Made by a program: the position numbers and the translations under genes. The notes under the pieces were generated by a model, which was not told the DNA's origin, did no database searches, and saw nothing but the letters and a program-made list of their open reading frames with translations. Positions 16,349-24,033 of a stretch of DNA of 24,301 nucleotides are shown piece by piece. The DNA is from Acidobacteriota bacterium (GTDB lineage: Bacteria; Acidobacteriota; Terriglobia; UBA7540): contig JAKAWO010000008.1 of NCBI GenBank assembly GCA_021827255.1, positions 1-24,301 on the forward strand, written 5' to 3'. Each line of letters begins with the position of its first letter. Position 1 is the stretch's first letter.

Positions 16349-17395
16349 GTGACCCTGCGCCGTCTATTGGTGATTCGATTAAGCTCGATCGGCGACGTTG
16401 TCCACACGCTTCCCGCCGTTGCGGCGCTGGGACGCTGCTTCCCAGAGACTGAGATTCATTGGGCAATCGAGCAGCGATACTCCACACTGCTGGACGGCAA
16501 TCCCTACGTACGACGCCGGGTCGAATTCGACACGCTCGGCACCCGGGCGAGGGCGCACCGGGGGCAGTGGGTGACGGGCTTGATTGGCATGGCAAGGCGA
16601 ACGCGGGAATTCCAGTACGACGCGGCACTCGATTTTCAGGGACTGATCAAAACCAGCCTGCTGGCTCGGCTGAGCCGCTCAAGCGCGCGCATCGGTTTCG
16701 CCAAACGATGGCTGCGCGAGCCCGCAGCGGCTATCTTTTATACCGACCGCGTGGCGCCTGAAGGCCGGCGTCATGTCGTGGATCTCAACTTGGCGCTGGC
16801 GGAGAGGCTTGGGGCGACGCCTGAACCGTGGGAATTTCCGCTGCCGAAAAACGCCGAGGATGAGTCGCTGATTGAGAAGCGGCTGGAGACACTCCATGGG
16901 CGCGAATTTGTCATCGTCAACCCAGGCGGCGGGTGGAAGGCAAAACGGTGGCCTCCGGAATGCTACGCCGCGTTGATTGAGCGGCTTGAAACGGAATTTC
17001 CCGTCAAGGTCTTTTTGACCGGCTCCCCTGCAGAGGAGCCCCTGATCCGGAAAATTTTGGCGGACGCGTCAAGCGCGAAGGCAGAATACTTCCCTTCCAC
17101 CCTTCGCCAATTCATTGCGCTGGCTCGTCGCGGACGATTGTTTGTGGGGGGTGACACAGGCCCGATGCACCTCGCCGCAGCGGTCTCAACTCCCATCGTC
17201 GCCATCTTTGACGCCGCGGACCCGTTGAATACGGTGGAACGCAACGGGCCCTTTAACGCCGCCGACATCACGGTGACCAGCTCCTCTCGGTTTCAAGAAG
17301 TCCGCCGCGGGAAGCACCTTCATTACCTCAACGGCGTGACCGTGGATGCAGTTCTCGCGGCGATCCGCGAGCGATGGAAGAAGGCTTATGGATGA
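16349..17395 (+). CDS. waaC: ADP-heptose--LPS heptosyltransferase I
   Basis: WaaC adds the first heptose to Kdo. The 348-residue GT9 protein starts with LLVIRLSSIGDVVHTLPAV (SSIGDVV at 12-18), has ALDFQGLIKTSLLA near 93-106, VNPGGGWKAKRWPPE near 190-204 and GGDTGPMHLAA at 267-277. It lacks the cysteine-rich tail of the WaaF-type protein encoded upstream, which together with SSIGDVVHTLP supports heptosyltransferase I. The start is a GTG at 16349; no strong ribosome binding site is present. Its last codons overlap the start of the next gene by 8 bases. Paralogy with WaaF is clear but distant, so the I/II assignment is based on motifs. Confidence 0.92.
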   Translation: MTLRRLLVIRLSSIGDVVHTLPAVAALGRCFPETEIHWAIEQRYSTLLDGNPYVRRRVEFDTLGTRARAHRGQWVTGLIGMARRTREFQYDAALDFQGLIKTSLLARLSRSSARIGFAKRWLREPAAAIFYTDRVAPEGRRHVVDLNLALAERLGATPEPWEFPLPKNAEDESLIEKRLETLHGREFVIVNPGGGWKAKRWPPECYAALIERLETEFPVKVFLTGSPAEEPLIRKILADASSAKAEYFPSTLRQFIALARRGRLFVGGDTGPMHLAAAVSTPIVAIFDAADPLNTVERNGPFNAADITVTSSSRFQEVRRGKHLHYLNGVTVDAVLAAIRERWKKAYG

Positions 17396-17933
17396 CCGTT
17401 ACCGAACGAGGATGGCGCGCTGGAGAGTTCCGCTGGGGTTGGGGCTGGGGGGGCTTTACTTGGTTTTTGCCCAGCCCACGCTCGGCCTTCTAGCAGGGGG
17501 ATCGTTGATAGGTCTCGCCGGCCTCGGCCTGCGCGCCTACGCCGCGGGCTGCCTCGACAAGAACGAGCGGCTGGCGGTGGACGGCCCGTACGCCCACACG
17601 CGCAACCCGCTCTATCTGGGAAGTTTTTTGATCGGTGTGGGAATGATTGTGGCCGGACGGACCTGGCTCTTGGGCGTGGTCTTCCTCGTCTTCTTCGCGA
17701 CGGTTTACATTCCGGTCATGCAGCGCGAGGCTGATGACCTCCGTCGCCGGTTCGGCGGCGCTTACCAGCAATATGCGGCGCGAGTGCCACTGCTGCTTCC
17801 GGCGGGCGGACAAAAGATGCAAGGGGGTGCACGCTTCCGCTGGTCTCGCTACTTCAAGAACCGGGAATATGAGGCCGCGCTTGGATATGCCGGGGCGATA
17901 TTGTTTCTGGCGATAAAAATCAAGCTGCGATAA
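17388..17933 (+). CDS. isoprenylcysteine carboxyl methyltransferase (ICMT)-family membrane protein
   Basis: The 181-residue integral membrane protein has several hydrophobic helices and the family signature GPYAHTRNPLYLGSFL, followed by the C-terminal EADDLRRRFGGAYQQYAARV pattern and a proline after the last core segment. These are the SAM- and substrate-binding elements of the ICMT/PEMT-like methyltransferases. Bacterial members have few known substrates; because bacteria lack prenylated CaaX proteins, a lipid or isoprenoid substrate is likely but unproven. ATG 17388 overlaps the waaC stop, with GGAAGAAGG just upstream, so it belongs to the LPS operon. A final hydrophobic stretch (about 160-177) may be an extra helix. 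Confidence 0.87.
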   Translation: MDDRYRTRMARWRVPLGLGLGGLYLVFAQPTLGLLAGGSLIGLAGLGLRAYAAGCLDKNERLAVDGPYAHTRNPLYLGSFLIGVGMIVAGRTWLLGVVFLVFFATVYIPVMQREADDLRRRFGGAYQQYAARVPLLLPAGGQKMQGGARFRWSRYFKNREYEAALGYAGAILFLAIKIKLR

Positions 17934-17983
17934 ATTGATAGTCTTAGGCACCCTATGTTGGGGAGCCGCGCGTCGAAGAAAGT

Positions 17984-18787
17984 ATGGCAAGGGTTCATCC
18001 ATTCATAATCTGGGGGGTCGCCACGATCCTGGCCCTGGCCGTGCCCGCAGCTTGCTCGCTGGAGAAGCCGGTGTCGCTTCCCTTTGCCCGCGGTGAAACG
18101 CTCACTTACAACGTCACCTGGTCAATTTTTCCAGCCGGGCAGGTGGTGGCGAAGGTGGAGAGCGGTGGGCTTCAACCGGCGCACAATTTTGTGGTCAAGA
18201 CCACCGCCGACTCCACGGGGTTTGTTTCCCTGCTCTACAAGGTGCAAGACGTCTATGATTCTGTCTTCAACCCTCGAACGCTTTGCGCGCAGCGCATTTC
18301 CAAGACCATTAACGAGGGACGGCGGCACAAGGTTACCCACATTGTCTTTGACGCTTCCCGTCACCTCGCCCTGCTCGACGAGCGCAATCTGGACAAACCC
18401 AAGGACCCTGTCTCGCGCAAGACTCACGCCATCCCCGCCTGCGTTGAAGATGTTGTCTCAGCGTTCTATTACCTCCGCGCCCAGCCGATGAAGGTCGGCA
18501 AGAAGATCCAGCTTGCCGTCAACGACGGCTCAAAGACCAAAGAGGTCACCGCGACGGTGGAGGACCTCGAGCCCGTGCAGACGCCGCTTGGAACGTTCCA
18601 AGCCTTTCGAGTTGAGCCCACCGTCTTTGGCGATCTTTACAAGCGAAAGGGGCGCATGGTGATCTGGTTCAGCGACGACCAACGTCGCCTGCCGTTGCGG
18701 ATAAAGGCGATGATTTCCGTCGGCGCCATCACCGGTACGCTGAGTTCTTACATTCCCGGGGTGGTGAGCGCCCCACCAGCTCGGTAG
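17984..18787 (+). CDS. exported DUF3108 protein
   Basis: The 267-residue product has an N-terminal signal segment (FIIWGVATILALAVPAAC). The cysteine at about residue 24 is preceded by PAA rather than the usual leucine at -3, so lipoprotein processing is uncertain. The mature part matches the DUF3108 pattern: GETLTYNVTWSIFPAGQVV near the start, KVQDVYDSVFNP in the middle, and FRVEPTVFGDLYKRKGRMVI with WFSDDQRRLPLRIKAMISVG near the end. DUF3108 proteins are predicted periplasmic or outer-membrane beta-rich proteins of unknown function. Its place 50 bases after the LPS core genes suggests an envelope role, which is inference. The ribosome binding site is weak. Confidence 0.88.
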   Translation: MARVHPFIIWGVATILALAVPAACSLEKPVSLPFARGETLTYNVTWSIFPAGQVVAKVESGGLQPAHNFVVKTTADSTGFVSLLYKVQDVYDSVFNPRTLCAQRISKTINEGRRHKVTHIVFDASRHLALLDERNLDKPKDPVSRKTHAIPACVEDVVSAFYYLRAQPMKVGKKIQLAVNDGSKTKEVTATVEDLEPVQTPLGTFQAFRVEPTVFGDLYKRKGRMVIWFSDDQRRLPLRIKAMISVGAITGTLSSYIPGVVSAPPAR

Positions 18788-18810
18788 CCAGCTCAGCCTG
18801 CGTTGATTTT

Positions 18811-19050
18811 TCAGACGAGCCGGTACTTTTCCGCGAGAAGACGCTGGAAGCGAGGGCGGTAAATCAAATCGAAGGTCCGCTCCTTGCCCGGGAAAAGCGT
18901 CAGCGCGAACCGGCGGGTGGCGGCGATCATTTCCGACGCTTCCTCGATGGGTAAATCGCACTGCGCCAGGGTGCTCATCACCAGATTGACCACAATTTGG
19001 AGCCGTCGAACTTTGCGGCTTTCCTCCAAGATCTCCGCCTCGGTGGCCAT
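18811..19050 (-). CDS. 79-residue conserved protein of unknown function
   Basis: The product starts MATEAEILEESRKVRRLQ and continues with VVNLVMSTLAQCDLPIEEA, TRRFALTLFPGKERTFDLIY and RPRFQRLLAEKYRLV. It is mainly helical and charged, with no membrane segment or known motif. I recall near-identical small proteins in Acidobacteriota, but no function. The ATG at 19050 is firmly set by an AGGAGG site 5 bases upstream and a promoter-like TATAAT at 19100-19105; the frame is open to 19332, but that part is not protein-like. It converges with the DUF3108 gene (23 bases between stops). Strong translation signals suggest an abundant protein. Confidence 0.85.
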   Translation of the reverse strand: MATEAEILEESRKVRRLQIVVNLVMSTLAQCDLPIEEASEMIAATRRFALTLFPGKERTFDLIYRPRFQRLLAEKYRLV

Positions 19051-19099
19051 CGCGCCTCCTTCTCCGCGGCACCCAAACCCTTTCCTGCCGTCGGTGATT

Positions 19100-19129
19100 A
19101 TTATAGGCTGAAGCTGCCCGACGTGTCCT
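19100..19129 (-). promoter_or_regulatory. promoter of the 79-residue protein gene
   Basis: On the minus strand AGGACA (19124-19129) is followed after 18 bases by TATAAT (19100-19105). The start of transcription would be near 19093, about 43 bases before the ATG at 19050. Confidence 0.5.
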
Positions 19130-19136
19130 ATGAAAG

Positions 19137-19150
19137 GAGGGCGCGCCCTC
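19137..19150. repeat. 14-base perfect palindrome
   Basis: GAGGGCGCGCCCTC is its own reverse complement. It lies 8 bases upstream of the predicted -35 box of the small gene, a place where an operator could sit, but in GC-rich DNA such palindromes also arise by chance. Confidence 0.4.
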
Positions 19151-19256
19151 TCAACAATGATTGAAAGAATGAAGCTGGACCCGTTGTAGCCCGGATGACT
19201 TGGGCTTACGTCTTCGCCGCGGCGGTGCCGTTCGGCGCGCAAATCTCCCCTCGTGT

Positions 19257-21914
19257 CTATCGGGCGTTGTGCCCGCCGTGGGCCGGCCCCGCCCTTGCTG
19301 TCGCGCCGCACGCGGCCACCTCCTGGTAACAACCTACCTTAACTCTATCCGCGCTCAGGCGCGCCGTGATCGCGCCGTCGAGCAGGGTAGAAAAAACTCT
19401 GCCCCCTTTGCTCGGAACGTCGTCGGCAAGCTGGGTGCGGAGCCTGCACGGCGTCTCGCCTCCCCGATCCACAAGGAAAACTCTTGGAATCGCGGAAGCA
19501 ACCGAAAGCAACGAGCGGCTTCCCACCCACAACTCGTCGTTCCGTCCCTGGTCTGAAAAAGCCATCTCGTCCGCGGCCTTCTGAGTGACGTTGCTAAGCA
19601 AGAAAGCCTTTTCGTTCCCCCGCGTTAGGACGAGGCCCAGTGCCTCGTCGTTGCCTCGGCGCGACGGACCGCTGCGCTGCGGCGCTCCCGTCAACTCAAT
19701 CGTTTCCCCGTCCCGATGCAACACCTCACCCGGCCTCAAATCTTGAATCCTGATTTGCTGACGGCGAGCCAGCCTTAGCAGATCGTCCTCCGCCGATGAC
19801 GTCGGCCAAAAATTGAGCCATAGTTCACGCGGATCGAAGTTCTTGACCACCGCCGCCATGCCATGGAGCGCTCCGGCGGCGGCATCGTTCGCCACGAGGA
19901 TGTTGATCCGCTTCAACCCGCGCGACCAAAGATACGGCGAAACGATCTCTTCGCCCGGATCCCATCGCCCCTGATAGTCAGTTGCCTCTGCCCATCCTGA
20001 CGGGTTCCCGCAGGCGCCGATCAGCAGCGTCGTCCGGTCCGGCAGGACGGCCAACGTCGCCTCGCCGTTTCCGCAGTCGAGGGCCGTCACTTCCAGAACT
20101 CCCTTGGGGATTTGAGGCCGGAACGGATACCAAGCGACCAGGGTTGCCGAAACCCCGAAAGCCACGCTCGCAGCGCAGAAAATCCTTCGGTGACGATCGA
20201 GGGCCCAAGCCGCCAGCAGCAGCGAGCCCGCAAAGGCCAAGCCGACCCAGAGCGGCGGCCCGGGCACGCGATAGGCTAGCCAGGAAGGCCACCGCGGGAC
20301 CTTGGTCAGCGCGAAAAGGACTGCCACGATGCCCGCTAGCACCTTCGCAGGCCACACCGCCAGCACCGGAACCGTAGCCGCCAGGATGACCGTGGGAATG
20401 GCCGTCGCCAGCAGCACCGTCATCACCGGAATAGCCAGCGCATTGAGCGCGATGCCGGCAAAGGTAATCCAGTGGAACAGCTCAGCCATGGGCATGAGCA
20501 AACCGATCTGCAAAGCGGCGGAAAAGACCGTCAACTCGAGGATCCACAAAGCCACCCGCGTCGGCCCGACCGTCGCAGCCTGCGCTAACGCCGGATGACG
20601 GTCGAAAAAGGCGAACTTTTCACTGAGGCGGTTCCTCAGCCGAAGCAGCTTCTGGCGAAGCCTTTCCGGCCGATCTGCCACCATGCCCCGGAAGGCCGAA
20701 TCATCGAGCCAGACGAGGGCCTTTCGGTATGGCTCGACGGTGCGGTCGAGGATCGGAACTACCAGCCCAAAGATCAAGAGCGCGGCTGCAAACGAGAGCT
20801 GAAAGCCGGCCTCAAACAACCACGCCGGCCGCCACACGAGCAGCGCGAGCGCCGCCAAGCCGACGGCATTCAGCCCTTCCCGCTCGCGGTAGAGGTAGCG
20901 GGCTAGAAGATAGGCGCCGATCATCAGCGTGGCGCGCAGTGTAGCCGCCCGCTGCTCGACCAGCAGGGCATAGGCTGCTAGAAACAACGCTACCCCGAGG
21001 TAGCGCCATCCTTCTCGCACGCGCAGCCAGCGCAGGAGGGCGAGCGCCAGCGCGGCTAGCAACCCGACGTGCAGTCCAGCGATGACAAGCAGGTGGTATA
21101 GTCCCGAGCGCCGGAAACTCTCGATTGTCTTTGAATCGAGCGCGGATCGGTCACCCAACAAGACGGCCTTCAGCACAGCGCCGTCACGGCCTTCGCTCGA
21201 CCATGGCGGGTAAAGCCGGTCAATTGAAGCCAGCAGGCGTTGCCGCACCCGCTGGACAAGCCTTGCTCCGCGTGACAAGCCGTATCCGGGAAGCTCTTTG
21301 ACCTCGAGTGGGTTCTTAATGTCGCCTTCCCAGCCGATGTCCTTAACGGATTCGAGCCACCAGCGGTAGTTGAAGGCTCCAGGGTTCTGATAGACGCGCG
21401 GACGATAGAACACGACCGGCGCTTCGATACGGTCGCCTGCTTCCAGGTGAAGAGCCTCAGCGGCAACCCAAGCGCGGGAGGTGGGTGGGACTTGCAGTCG
21501 CAACTGAACCTTCCCGCTAGCAGCTTGCAGCCGAGTGCCGCGCCGAACCTGTGTTACCCACGCGTCAAATTGAAAGCCGGAAGAAGTCCGAAGAGGAGAC
21601 GTGGCCACCGTGGCGATGGTTTGGATCCTGTTCTCCCGGCCGGTTTTGCAAGCGGCGAGATTCCGGAGATGGTCCGGTGGAAAACGGAATGGGAAAAGGG
21701 CGGCGGCCACGCACCCGGCCAGAACGAATCCGACCGTCGTGAGTAGGCTAGGAAGTGCAACGCGCCCGACGCGATGCGCCAGCAAACCCGCCAGCAGTAT
21801 TCCACAGGCCGCGAGGAGCAGCCAGCCCGCGGCGTCCAGCCCCAAGCGGATGGACTGCGCCAGCAAAATGCCGCCCGCCCAGGCCGCGGCAATGCCAAGC
21901 AGAGGAAAGCGCAT
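19257..21914 (-). CDS. comEC: ComEC/Rec2-family DNA uptake channel with degenerate metallo-beta-lactamase-like domain
   Basis: ComEC carries single-stranded DNA across the inner membrane during natural transformation. The 885-residue product has an N-terminal DUF4131 part with membrane helices and an OB-like region (about 1-205), the Competence domain with many helices (about 245-530; GDRSALD at 254-260, HLLVIAGLHVG at 274-284), and a soluble C-terminal domain from about 607 (LEVTALDCGNGEATLAV). In active homologues that domain carries an HxHxDH metal site; here the aligned stretch is NILVANDAAAGALHGM (671-686), with no ligand retained, and the usual LIDxGG is LIGACG. The hydrolase activity is therefore probably lost, while transport may remain. 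ATG 21914 has AAGG 6 bases upstream and lies 3 bases after the stop of the methyltransferase gene. Confidence 0.92.
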   Translation of the reverse strand: MRFPLLGIAAAWAGGILLAQSIRLGLDAAGWLLLAACGILLAGLLAHRVGRVALPSLLTTVGFVLAGCVAAALFPFRFPPDHLRNLAACKTGRENRIQTIATVATSPLRTSSGFQFDAWVTQVRRGTRLQAASGKVQLRLQVPPTSRAWVAAEALHLEAGDRIEAPVVFYRPRVYQNPGAFNYRWWLESVKDIGWEGDIKNPLEVKELPGYGLSRGARLVQRVRQRLLASIDRLYPPWSSEGRDGAVLKAVLLGDRSALDSKTIESFRRSGLYHLLVIAGLHVGLLAALALALLRWLRVREGWRYLGVALFLAAYALLVEQRAATLRATLMIGAYLLARYLYREREGLNAVGLAALALLVWRPAWLFEAGFQLSFAAALLIFGLVVPILDRTVEPYRKALVWLDDSAFRGMVADRPERLRQKLLRLRNRLSEKFAFFDRHPALAQAATVGPTRVALWILELTVFSAALQIGLLMPMAELFHWITFAGIALNALAIPVMTVLLATAIPTVILAATVPVLAVWPAKVLAGIVAVLFALTKVPRWPSWLAYRVPGPPLWVGLAFAGSLLLAAWALDRHRRIFCAASVAFGVSATLVAWYPFRPQIPKGVLEVTALDCGNGEATLAVLPDRTTLLIGACGNPSGWAEATDYQGRWDPGEEIVSPYLWSRGLKRINILVANDAAAGALHGMAAVVKNFDPRELWLNFWPTSSAEDDLLRLARRQQIRIQDLRPGEVLHRDGETIELTGAPQRSGPSRRGNDEALGLVLTRGNEKAFLLSNVTQKAADEMAFSDQGRNDELWVGSRSLLSVASAIPRVFLVDRGGETPCRLRTQLADDVPSKGGRVFSTLLDGAITARLSADRVKVGCYQEVAACGATARAGPAHGGHNAR

Positions 21915-21917
21915 TGA

Positions 21918-23243
21918 TTACCTTATGGATCGAGCCAGCCGCGCGATGGACTCGATGTGGTAAGTCTGCGGAAAAAAATCAAACATTTCAACCGATTCAA
22001 GCCGGTAGCCTCGATGGAGGAGAAATCCGAGATCTCGAGCCCCGGTCGGGGGATGGCAAGAAACATACCGAATGCGGCGCGGCGCCAACATCGCCAAGCG
22101 TTCCAGAACGGGCGGTCCGGCGCCGGCTCGCGGCGGATCGAGCACCGCCAGGTCCGGCTCTGGACCTGCATACCGCCGGAGAAAGTCTTGCACGTTTTGG
22201 TTTGAGATGCGGAGGTTGCCGAGGCCCGCCGCCTGAGCGTTCCATCGGAGGTCCTCCGCCGCAGCCATTTGCGACTCTACCGCCCGCACTTCTGAAAATC
22301 TTTTGGCCAGAGGCAAGCTGAATAGCCCGACTCCCGCGTAAAGATCGAGCGCCACCTGGCCGCCCTCGCCCGCCGATACCGCCGTCACCAGGTCTGAGAT
22401 TAGAAAGCGTGACGCCTGAAAGAACGCTCCGGGGCTGATGCGATATTCAAACTCCCCGACGCGATAGCGTATCGCGCCCTCCCCGGCCAGCCAGCGTGAC
22501 TCACCCGCTTCGACGACGATGCCGATTGCCCCGCCCATGCGCGAGAGCAAATCCTCCGCCAGGTCTGTCGCCTGGCGCGTGACCGCGGCGCCCCGGAGCA
22601 AAATCCGCACGCGCTCATCGCGGTCATCGGCGAACAACTGAATCTCGTTGTAATCGCCAAGCCGGGAACGCACTGCGAACTCGTTAAGCTGCGCGACTGT
22701 GCCGTTCAAACGAGGCGAAAGAATCGCACAGTGCTCGATCGGAACGAGCCGGTGGGACTCGGCTTCAAAAAAGCCGAGCGCAGTCCCACCCGAGGAGTTG
22801 CGCCCCACTTTGAGCTCGGCCTGATTCCGATAATGCCACGGCTCGGCCTGATGCACCGCAATCTGCCCCTCCCAGGAGATTTTTCCGATTCGGCGCAGAG
22901 TTTCTCGAAGGATTTTCGTCTTCCAGGTGATTTGATCCTGCCCTTTCAAATGCTGATAATGGCAGCCTCCACAGACGCCAAAATAAGGACAAGGAGGTTC
23001 GACGCGCCCGGGCGCCTTAGAGAGGATCCGGACGGGACGGGCGCGCAGCACGCCCTTAGCGGCGCGAAATGATTCGACCTCGGCTCGCTCGCCCGGCAAC
23101 ACGCCGGATGCCAGAACGGTTCGGCCCTGCGAGTAGGCGAGCGCCGCACCCCCATAGACCAGCTTGTGGGGCGTAATCTCGAAGGTCATCGGAGCGGCAG
23201 GCATCGGCAAGCCAGGGTATTTTGATCCTTTTGAGGACGTCAT
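21918..23243 (-). CDS. TrmA/RlmD-family RNA 5-methyluridine methyltransferase
   Basis: The product uses SAM to methylate C5 of a uridine in rRNA or tRNA. Numbered from ATG 23243 (441 residues): a TRAM-like N-terminal domain (LVYGGAALAYSQGRTVLASG ... LPGE), the [4Fe-4S] cysteines in CPYFGVCGGCHYQHL, ISPGAFFQ, the SAM-binding LDLYAGVGLFSLPLA, DPPRAGAG, the nucleophile Cys396 in YVSCHPPTGARDL and Glu431 in the final HIES motif. The iron-sulfur motif and length favour an RlmD-like (23S rRNA U1939) enzyme, but RlmC/TrmA-like specificity cannot be excluded. The start is uncertain: ATGs at 23243, 23204 and 23189 all lack a good ribosome binding site, and the frame open to 23357 overlaps the upstream gene. 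Confidence 0.9.
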   Translation of the reverse strand: MTSSKGSKYPGLPMPAAPMTFEITPHKLVYGGAALAYSQGRTVLASGVLPGERAEVESFRAAKGVLRARPVRILSKAPGRVEPPCPYFGVCGGCHYQHLKGQDQITWKTKILRETLRRIGKISWEGQIAVHQAEPWHYRNQAELKVGRNSSGGTALGFFEAESHRLVPIEHCAILSPRLNGTVAQLNEFAVRSRLGDYNEIQLFADDRDERVRILLRGAAVTRQATDLAEDLLSRMGGAIGIVVEAGESRWLAGEGAIRYRVGEFEYRISPGAFFQASRFLISDLVTAVSAGEGGQVALDLYAGVGLFSLPLAKRFSEVRAVESQMAAAEDLRWNAQAAGLGNLRISNQNVQDFLRRYAGPEPDLAVLDPPRAGAGPPVLERLAMLAPRRIRYVSCHPPTGARDLGFLLHRGYRLESVEMFDFFPQTYHIESIARLARSIR

Positions 23244-23274
23244 CGAAGTGGCCGCGTCAGCGGCCGCTCGCTCC

Positions 23275-23991
23275 TCAAAGATAAAACAGGCTGAGTCGCG
23301 GGACCCGATAGCATTCAAAGAGCCGTTTTTTGAGATATTGCCGCTCCAACGCGTCAATCTGGGCGCTGGTCATTTTCCGGCGCACCGCCGCGAGTTCACG
23401 GTCAACTTCCGACCGCAGGCTGGCAAGCAGCTCGGTCGAGGAACCCCGCGTCATCGCTGCCACCAATTTATCTTCGATAGCCGTCAGGCGTCGCTCGAGC
23501 TCTTCGAGATCGTTTGCCGGCTGCGCTTGATGGTCTGCCGCGATTTTGTCGAGTGCGCGGCCGCAGTCGGCAAGGTCGTCAGCCAGAACCGCCTGGCCGC
23601 TCGCGCGCGCCGCGCGGGCGGCGGATTCGATGGCCTGCGCGTTGCGCCGCAGAAATTCCAGCAGCATTTCGGGAGGAAACTCAGGCTCCGTCTCCTTCCG
23701 AAGCGCGCCTCGCGCGCCTCCTTGCACCACAACAGCGCGCATTTCCGCGGCTGCCAGCAACACTTCCTGCGAGCAGTAAGCGAGGCCGTTGATTTTTTGG
23801 ACCCTTCTCGGCTTTCCGGCGAATTTCTGGAATGAGCGGTCGATCCCGGCGAGAGCGGCCTCGAGAGGAATCTCCGCCTCCTTCCACGCCTCAATCAGCG
23901 CCCAATCGAGCGTCGAGAGGAGCGAGGGGGTGCCCCGGCAGCGGCGGAAGCGCTCCTCAATTTCGGTGAAATAGTTAAAATAATTTTCCAA
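23275..23991 (-). CDS. conserved protein of unknown function between coaX and the RNA methyltransferase gene
   Basis: The 238-residue product starts MENYFNYFTEIEERFRRCRG, followed by LLSTLDWALIEAWKEAEIPLE and GIDRSFQKFAG. A long helical middle holds KINGLAYCSQEVLLAAAEM near 66-84, then a charged helical stretch (about 160-225) with coiled-coil character. I recall proteins with this N-terminus in Acidobacteriota next to coaX, but no function and no known domain. There is no signal peptide or membrane helix. The start is a TTG at 23991, which gives the family-like N-terminus; its AAGG is only 1 base away, so initiation may depend on readthrough from coaX, whose stop lies 42 bases upstream. Confidence 0.8.
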   Translation of the reverse strand: MENYFNYFTEIEERFRRCRGTPSLLSTLDWALIEAWKEAEIPLEAALAGIDRSFQKFAGKPRRVQKINGLAYCSQEVLLAAAEMRAVVVQGGARGALRKETEPEFPPEMLLEFLRRNAQAIESAARAARASGQAVLADDLADCGRALDKIAADHQAQPANDLEELERRLTAIEDKLVAAMTRGSSTELLASLRSEVDRELAAVRRKMTSAQIDALERQYLKKRLFECYRVPRLSLFYL

Positions 23992-24033
23992 ACCTTGCGC
24001 GCTCTTTGTCTTTTTGAAGCAGCGCCGACCCGC

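Larger units (their letters stand above)
19051..19256. other. intergenic region between comEC and the 79-residue gene
   Basis: It holds the promoter of the small gene and a perfect 14-base palindrome (19137-19150). Nothing else was recognised, and no clear terminator for comEC. Confidence 0.4.

Noticed and set aside
19187..19207. AGCCC / GGGCT inverted repeat downstream of comEC
   Set aside because: The stem is only 5 bp and no T-tract follows on the minus strand.
23244..23357. 479-residue version of the RNA methyltransferase
   Set aside because: The extra N-terminus overlaps the preceding gene by about 80 bases and shows no family similarity.
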